Position numbers and translations under genes: made by a program. A stretch of 64,000 nt of DNA, from the NCBI GenBank assembly GCA_031769625.1, contig JAUIMM010000113.1, positions 9,606,501-9,670,500 of the forward strand, in the 5' to 3' direction. The DNA is from Taudactylus pleione (lineage: Eukaryota; Chordata; Amphibia; Anura; Myobatrachidae). The number at the start of each line of letters is the position of its first letter. The first letter of the stretch is position 1. Below are positions 57,684 to 64,000 of this stretch, piece by piece. The notes below the pieces were generated by a model. That model had not been told where the DNA came from, made no database searches, and saw only the letters and a list, made by a program, of their open reading frames with translations.

Positions 57684-58967
57684 ATGGCTACAGACCAGGG
57701 AAACAATGGACAACAGTCTGGCGGTAAGTATTTCAGGCATTTTGACTCAATGAATAATTAGAAACATAATATTGTGCAAGTTGTGAAGTTGAGAATTCTC
57801 CAAATTTACCCAAATAGGTGAGGAGGATGACATGGAAGAGGCTGCTGGGCCCAGTATTCCGGGCAAAGCTGCCAAAAAGAAAAGGCAGCCACAATTCACA
57901 AGAAAGGAGATGGAGGTTTTGATTCAGAAGTGTGTGGACATCCTGCCACAGGCAGACAGGAATATGAGTTCAAGCCAGAAGTGGAGAATGTGGGAAGAGG
58001 TAGCCGTTGAGGTCAATAGGGTGGGTGATTATGTCCGTCTAGCCCGGGATGTCAAACGGCGGTAAGTAAACACTTGACCACCCTAAAACCAAAAACAAAA
58101 TAAAATAAAAAATAATGGTTCCTTTTTCACCCACAGATGGGGCGACTTCAAATATCGCCTGAAACAAAAAATGGCGGACAGGGCTAGGCATGCAAGGGGG
58201 ACAGGTGGAGGTCCCACCCCTGTGTCATTGGAGTTGACTGATTTAGAAGAGCTGGCACAGGGGTGTGTGCAGGCTGTGGAGGTGTTTGGTGTGTCCAACA
58301 TGGATACAGACATGCCAGACTTTGCGGCTCCTCATGTTGTCCCAGGTAAATATTGTGATGTCACCAACTCTGAAATGTTAGTGTGCCAATATGTAGATTC
58401 TAATGTGACTCTTTTCTCATTTTTCCAACAGAGACACAGGCGGATGAGTCTGCTCCAGAGGGGAGCCTTGGCCGCAGAATTTCTGCAGGCTCTGCAGGGG
58501 ATGAACCAGTACATCCGGCTGAGGACCCTGCAGAAGCCAGTCCTGGGCAATCCCCCTCGCAGGCAGTGTCCCTCCTCACAGAACTCAATTTTAAATCGGA
58601 TTTCCATACAGAGATTCTGCAGAGGATGGACACCAGTCTGGTACGGGTGGCTGAGGCCCTGGAGCAAAATGCTGCGGCCAACGTGACCATTGGTCAGGCC
58701 CTGGCGGAAAATACCAGGGCCAACATCCGCATCGCCAATGCCCTGGAGCAGCTTGTTCGCCAGCACATGGTGGAGCCGACCTCCCTTCCTGCCGGAACAT
58801 CAGGATCCTCCACCTCTGGCACAACATCAGCCAATCCTCCAAATGTGCCTAGCCCTGTGCCTAGTCCAGAGGCCACAACATCTGCCTCTGGACAGGCCAG
58901 CCCGATGACATCCCGGACACGGTCTGGCGCCCTCCCTCCCCCAGCCAAACGGCCGAAAAAACGGTGA
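57684..58967 (+). CDS. SANT/Myb-like protein C of the Harbinger element, four exons, intact
   Basis: Exons are 57684-57723, 57818-58061, 58137-58345 and 58432-58967. All introns have GT...AG borders and phases that agree, giving 342 aa. Exon 1 is MATDQGNNGQQSG. Exons 2-3 form the SANT/Myb-like DNA-binding domain: QFTRKEMEVLIQKCVDI, then WRMWEEVAVEVNRVG, then DVKRRWGDFKYRLKQK. Exon 4 has a long helical region with ETQADESAPEG, EILQRMDTSLVRVAEALEQN and repeats of ALEQN/ALAEN, then a serine/proline-rich end and a KRPKKR nuclear-localisation motif at the C-terminus. In known Harbinger systems such a partner carries transposase into the nucleus and helps bind the ends. This is the only open gene of the element. 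It differs clearly from SANT protein A. Confidence 0.9.
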
Positions 58968-59991
58968 CAGCATTGGCTACTTTTCCCACACTCCTTCTGT
59001 GCTTGCCTCATATTCCTTTCTGGCCAAAACTTCCCTCTCCTTTCTTGTGAATTGTTTTTAATTTTTGCATTTACGTTTAACAACAATTTATTGTTTGCAC
59101 AATTAATAAATATTGTGGAATGAACACTGCCAAAAATGTGCATTAATTTTTTGGGGGATACCAATAAATTTACATCAAATGTACGACTTTGTATTCTGAC
59201 ATTATTGTAAAAATGGGTTACATTTAATCCGGGCCCACAAGCCAATAACGTTCAACCTAAAAAATTACACATTGGAAAAAAAGGGCTCGTTAAGGAACGT
59301 TTAAAACATTACCTAAGGAGGAAAAATCACCTTGCAAACACAAAATGAGGCACCAAACCTAAACATGATGACATTATTGTTACAATAGTCCAAAAAGAAC
59401 ACATTGCGGCCAAAATACACCCCCACAAATGTACGCTAATTGATTGTGTAATCCTGACATTAGCAGCTATGATTTCCACCTGCATTCGGTTTTGTGCTAT
59501 CCCAAAAAACTGCTTTCCAAACACATACCAAGCCGGTTTTCAATCCAACACTAATTGATTTTCTGACAAGCCGTGATTAATCGATGCTACATCGTGGAGT
59601 GCCGGGACGGAGGAGAAGGCCATCGCCACTGTGGTCGAGTTATCCAGCCCCTAAGCTGTGCGAGCATTTTGAAGGGAAAGAGGATCATCCAGTGACGTAT
59701 GAGTTGGTACGAACACATTTGACGTTCGCATTTGTTATTGTATGTACGCCCCAAAAACGCCTCGCCACGCCTGCGTTTTTCCATCTCCTCCCCCGTCAAC
59801 ACCCAAAAACACCCTGTTCTGTCAATCACATTTGACATGTCACTTCCTGTACGCTATTTGATGAACGAGACAAAATAAGCTCGCAATCTGCCGTACGCAC
59901 ATGCGCAGTGTAACACAGACGCATGCGCAGTTAGTCAACATCGGAACGCAACGAGCGTACTGCTGTTAACGAGCGGCTCTGAATCAGGGCC
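58968..59991. other. 3' region and right end of the Harbinger element
   Basis: AATAAA at 59105-59110 probably ends the SANT gene C transcript. From about 59570 the sequence becomes the right terminal block, homologous to the Harbinger-type MITEs (for example ATGCGCAGTTAG, GAGCGGCTCTGAATCAGGG). No other gene is recognised. Confidence 0.7.
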
Positions 59992-61770
59992 AATGACTGT
60001 AGAGTGAAGTTTAGATCTTAAAGTGTGTTTGGATTACTCCAGTTCGTACCCTGCTTGTGAATTAGATTACAAATCTATGTCTATGACACTTGACGCTTTT
60101 GATACCCTTATTTTACTTTATTATATGTAATTTTTTATTTTTTACATTGCTCTGCCATAACTTTCAATTCTAGTATGTGCATTTCCTGTGGGCAGGCCAG
60201 CTATATCATCAGAGCAGTCAGGTTGGTGGCTCAGGTGCTACCACACCCAGGGGGGCCACCACAGAGGAAGATCTATTGTGAAACTAATGAAGCTTAAGCT
60301 TCAGGGCTCCTAACCCCAGAGGGGCCCTGAAGCAAATTTTTTTTTAATGAGTGACTTTTTCAACAAAATCAATGTAGTTTTAAGTGTGTTATTAAAATAA
60401 GGTTATTTTAGTGATAGAATCATAAGTCAATGGGTTGAAGTACTTAATATTAACCTTAGAATATCCTCTACAGTAGTGCATGTTGGGGGGTTTCTAAGTA
60501 CCCAGAAACCCCCCTGACCAGTACTGGCCAGCAGACACTCTATCTATAGCTCCGACCAGAGGATGGCTCTTATGAGACGGCCAGGCGCAGAATAGAGAGC
60601 TGCTGTCAGTGTCACTGCTGAGTGCAGTACTGCCAGATGCCACTAGCTGCTTCCATCTCCAATTGTGCTGTCCCATCTGCCAGAAGTTCTGACCACAAAC
60701 TGAAAGCTGAGCTGACTGAGGGATGGCATGCAGCTCAGAGGTGGGAGCATGTAGTATGGGGGGGAGACCTGTCTCAGGGGGATTCCAGAGATCCCACTCA
60801 GGAGGATCAATAGCTGGGATCCTACAGAGGAAGTAAGTTTTGGTTTTGTATGTGATCTATCTACAGTCTCTCTGTCTCTCTGGAGGGTTTCTACATCTAT
60901 CCATCTATTCATCTACAGTGTCTCACTCTCTGGGGGGTTTCTACATCTAGCTTTCTACAGTCTCTCACTTTTTGGTGGGTTTCTACATCTATTTATCTAC
61001 AGTGTCTCACTCTCTGTTTTTTTTTTTACATCTATCTACCGTGTCTCACTCTCTGGGGGGTTTCTACATTTATCTATCTATCTATCTAACTATCTATCAA
61101 TCTACAGTGTCTCACTCTCAGGGGGGTTTCTACATCTAACTATACAGTGTCACTCTCTGGGTAGGTTTCTACATCTGCGCCATTTGGGTCTCAAAGTTCT
61201 TGCAAGTGCAGCAAGGCCCTTCGGACCCCGTTGGATGTTGCCCTATTGTTGCTGGCTGCAAAGGGCCCCCCATAATAGTTCAAGCTTAAGGGCCCCAAAA
61301 ATGTAGATCCACCACTGGGCCACCATACATAGCTACACCAGGGACATGCAGTCAGAGTAGGCAGAGGAGGCAGAGATTTGATATAAAAATGATAGAATAA
61401 TACAAATTAGATATTTGTAACTTATAATCATTTTTATAGTTAACACTCATCAGCTTTGTGGAGCTCCCTGGGACTGCAGGGAGATGAGAGATAAGGCAGG
61501 AACATCTCCGCCTCGCTTCTGTATGTCAGACACTGCTTGCAGAGGTGGGGGCGGGGCCACACTATGGCCAGTAAGCTACACAGAAAAATAACTAATAGCG
61601 TCATGCCTCTGAGTATGAGGGGCGTGCATTGAGCACTGACAAACACCTTGGATGTGTTATGTGACCAGGCCAGTGTTTAGAGATTGGATCTCCATCAGCA
61701 GCAAGAGAAGACAGTGATGTTGGGAGGAGAATCAATGAACACTGAAGCTTAGTGTAGTGAGGGGAGAGTA
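59992..61770. other. No gene; relic repeat with a tandem stretch
   Basis: About 60225-61315 resembles one old repeat, with GAAGCTTAAGCTTCAGGGC and GTTCAAGCTTAAGGGCCCC near its two sides. A tandem CTACAGTGTCTCACTCTCTG + GGGGGTTTCTACATCTATC array lies at about 60865-61165. Family unknown. Nothing coding. Confidence 0.5.
60865..61165. repeat. Irregular tandem array, about 50-bp units
   Basis: TCTCACTCTCTGGGGGGTTT and CTACATCTATCTA phrases repeat five to six times, including a TCTA microsatellite near 61075-61095. Confidence 0.75.
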
Positions 61771-62132
61771 AAGCTGCATACACATGTTCAGATAAAGTGA
61801 ACGATTTAAATGATAACGATAAGGATCTTATCATTATCGTTCAAATCGTTCACTTTAATGCCCCTGCAAATGACCAAATGATGGTCGATGTGCGGGCACG
61901 TATGGTTGTTATTGACCATTGTCCGTCGCCCGGGAAAACCAGCATACATGGTCGATTTTGACCATGTTAGCCTGTTTATTATAGGGACCCGTGAACATTT
62001 ATCGCTGGTCGTTATAGGTTAATGCATGTGTTGGATGTTCGATAACGATCATCCAACACATGCAGAATGATCAGATAACGATTGTTATTGTTATCTGATC
62101 GTAGTGCAGTCTTCCCGTGTGTACGCACCTTT
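61771..62132. mobile_element. MITE related to 3744-4237
   Basis: The ends AAGCTGCATACACATG (left) and CGTGTGTACGCACCTT (right) match the GTGCGTACACAC end of the element at 3744. The interior has ATAACGAT/ATCGTTAT inverted runs. The target duplication is not clear. Confidence 0.7.
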
Positions 62133-62297
62133 ACAGTGAGTAAGGGGTTAGACAGGTTCCCAGCACTCAGACCCATTTCCATGTGTGCCTCCCTAGCCAT
62201 TGACTTCTCCGCACGTCATTGAGCTACTTCACCAGAATTGTACTAGCCTTTCGAGGTATAGGGCGCTGCATCAAATGACGCAGCAGCAGGTGACACT

Positions 62298-62780
62298 GGG
62301 CCTGATTCAGAGCTTGACGCTCTGGAAGAGCGCTCGCTCTGAATCAGGGCGTTTTTTTTTTTTTTTTGGAGCGGCCTCCTAGCCGCTCGCATAGCTGTGG
62401 GTGACCACCTACAGCTATAGCGAGCGGCCAGGTTGATGGTCGCGATGGTCAAGACCATCGCGACCATCGGGCTTGCGACGAGACTCTTGTGGTAGGGTCT
62501 CCTGGCCACAAGCCCCAGAGAGCTTTCGGCTCACTGTCATTGGGAACGCCTCCATTTGGCCGGCCACCCCCCCGGCCCGCTCACCAAACGGGGCGAGCTG
62601 TCACTCACCATTGACAGCTCGCCCCCTTTGGTGCGAGACCCGAAGCGACGGAGCACCCGTCTCTAGCCGGGTCTTGCGCATGCGCATGACGGAGCCGGCT
62701 CCGTCGTGCGCATGCCCAGTGGGCAATCATCGACCCGGTTGCGAGTGCTCAGCGCTTGCGACCGGGTCTGAATCAGGCCC
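62298..62780. mobile_element. 483-bp Harbinger-type MITE, second subfamily, ACT duplication
   Basis: The ends are GGGCCTGATTCAGAGC and GGGTCTGAATCAGGCCC, with ACT at 62295-62297 and 62781-62783. The left end is doubled as a terminal hairpin (CTCTGAATCAGGGCG to 62350) as in 13261. A central GGTCGCGATGGTC palindrome is also shared. Confidence 0.9.
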
Positions 62781-63506
62781 ACTGTCAGTGTGAGTGGAAG
62801 GAGCGAAGTGGGATGGGCAAGAAGGAGGAAGCGGTTCTCAGGCTGCATTAGTGGTATGGACGTGACACAGCAGATACTCCGATAAAGACTGGACTGCAAC
62901 CTGCAGGTTCCAACATTTGAGATTACAGAGAGGTGTATAGTTGTGGGATGGAGACACTGTGTGGCATAATGTGAACTGGAGGCACTGTTGGCATATAACG
63001 TGAACTGGGGGCACTGAGTAGCATCATGTGTACTGGAGCACTACAGTGTGTTTCACACATTTGTGATGCTGGGAGTATTACATATTATACTTTTTATGAA
63101 CACTAGAATATTACTTTAACAATTTTATTGGTAGGGGACACCACAAGTTAGCTGCCCTGGGGCCCCTACAAACTTTAATCTGGCCCTGGCAACTTGCAGT
63201 ATATGAAATAGGAAGAATTCACATGGCACTCATCCAGATAACAGGAAAGCTTTAGCGTTATTGGCACTAACACCTGATAATATAAGATTTTACTGCTTTT
63301 TAATTGTGTCTTGTGGTTTACCAAATTAATATTCAGATGTGTTTATTTTAATCATAGCATAAATACCAATTATAAGGCATGGACCTTCTATCTGGGCGAG
63401 AGCTATGTGGACTTATTCTATCTCACATACTGGGTACAATGCTTTGCTATTTCAGTTTGAGCGGTGTGGATGTCCATTGTTTACAACTCATTCTATTTGC
63501 TCACTA
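62781..63506. other. No gene seen; repeat end near 63120-63190
   Basis: TAGCTGCCCTGGGGCCCCTACAAACTTTAATCTGGCCCTGGC looks like the end of a dispersed repeat. Several GGGGGCACTG-type repeats occur near 62980-63030. No coding evidence. Confidence 0.4.
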
Positions 63507-64000
63507 TGGGCTCTATTTATCAACATTATTTTTACTAAAATAAAGTGAAAAAGGGTGTTTTCACACCCTTTTCACATTATTTTAGTTTCACCTGTAGTTA
63601 TTACAGGGCAATTGGAGTAGAATTAGTAAAATTCTACGCCAACCCCTAATTATCACTTATTTTTAGTAAAGCAGATCGAACTTCCCATAATTGTAATGGG
63701 AAATGTGATCCAACCATAGTTACTAAAAATAAAATGTAAAAAAATACCGGGGGAAGCCCTGTGATAATAACGCCACCTGGAGGTGGCGTTATCCAGGGTC
63801 TCCCCCGGTTACCGGGCTCCCACTCTGCTCTAACGGGGAGAGCAGAAGCAGGAGCCGGTACCAGTAATCAGCTATGTGGTCTAAAAAGACCGCAAGCTGA
63901 TTACTGTAAAACAAAAGAAAAAAAAATAGTAAAAAAAAAAATTACTTACCTGACTCCAGGGACCGGTGATCGGGCCTCCGGTGATGGCTCCTCTCCGGTC
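63507..64000. mobile_element. Left part of a MITE-like repeat running off the window
   Basis: It starts GGGCTCTATTTATCAAC, similar to the GGGGTCTATTTACTAA ends at 49046. Internal inverted segments (AAAGGGTGTTTTCACACCCTTT near 63549-63572, ACGCCACC/GGTGGCGT near 63770) follow. The other end is beyond the window. Confidence 0.5.

Larger units (their letters stand above)
52176..59991. mobile_element. 7.8-kb Harbinger transposon with three genes
   Basis: The inverted ends are GGCCCTCATTCAGACCC (52176) and GGCTCTGAATCAGGGCC (59991). Flanking trinucleotides are TAT and AAT, an imperfect duplication. Inside are a DDE transposase (minus, 55266-56382), a SANT/Myb-like gene on the left (52856-54441) and another on the right (57684-58967), both plus strand. 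The last ~250 bp (59740-59991: CGCATGCGCAGTTAG, CTGTCAATCAC) align with the right parts of the MITEs at 11051 and 36904. Harbinger elements normally encode a transposase and one Myb-like partner, so three genes is more than usual. The transposase is frameshifted, so this copy is probably not self-mobile. Confidence 0.9.

Overview
This window looks like intergenic DNA from a large vertebrate genome, most probably a frog. It is almost entirely transposable elements and tandem repeats. I found no host protein-coding gene and no tRNA, rRNA or CRISPR locus. The frog assignment is an inference. It rests on several hairpin DNA-transposon relics with 3-bp target duplications, a hAT/Harbinger-rich landscape, a class I (gamma-like) endogenous retrovirus and a Ty1/copia relic together. 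The sequence alone does not name a species.

Layout: 1-1276 is the end of a hAT transposon (copy A, minus orientation) with a 160-bp subterminal tandem array. 1277-5843 holds small inverted-repeat elements, one nested in another. 5844-9961 is an old, gutted hAT copy (B) carrying later insertions. 9967-20199 holds microsatellites, two Harbinger-type MITEs, a 49-bp tandem array and a 3.2-kb minisatellite of 21-bp units. 20208-25803 is a complete hAT element (copy C) with a perfect 8-bp target duplication (ATACACAC), an array of eight 160-bp units and a 1036-codon transposase frame broken by one TGA. 26390-33560 is a 7.2-kb minisatellite of 27-bp units with higher-order structure. 34375-46132 is a full-length endogenous retrovirus on the minus strand: two LTRs, 4-bp target duplication AGGT, a tRNA-Pro-like primer site, and gag, pol and env all decayed and hit by two MITEs. 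46980-49790 is a Ty1/copia gag-protease-integrase relic split by four MITEs. 52176-59991 is a 7.8-kb Harbinger element. The rest is relic repeats.

The most interesting unit is the Harbinger element. Between inverted ends it encodes a DDE transposase (minus strand, two frameshifts) and two different SANT/Myb-like proteins (plus strand). The downstream one has four exons whose splice phases all agree and is intact at 342 aa. The upstream one has three exons and a single frameshift. Two unrelated short minisatellites (51 and 48 bp) sit in introns of the upstream SANT gene and, apparently, of the transposase gene. The element's termini match the MITEs at 8435, 11051, 13261, 36904, 40575, 48239 and 62298, so it is a plausible source family for elements that jumped into the retrovirus, the copia relic and a tandem array in this same window.
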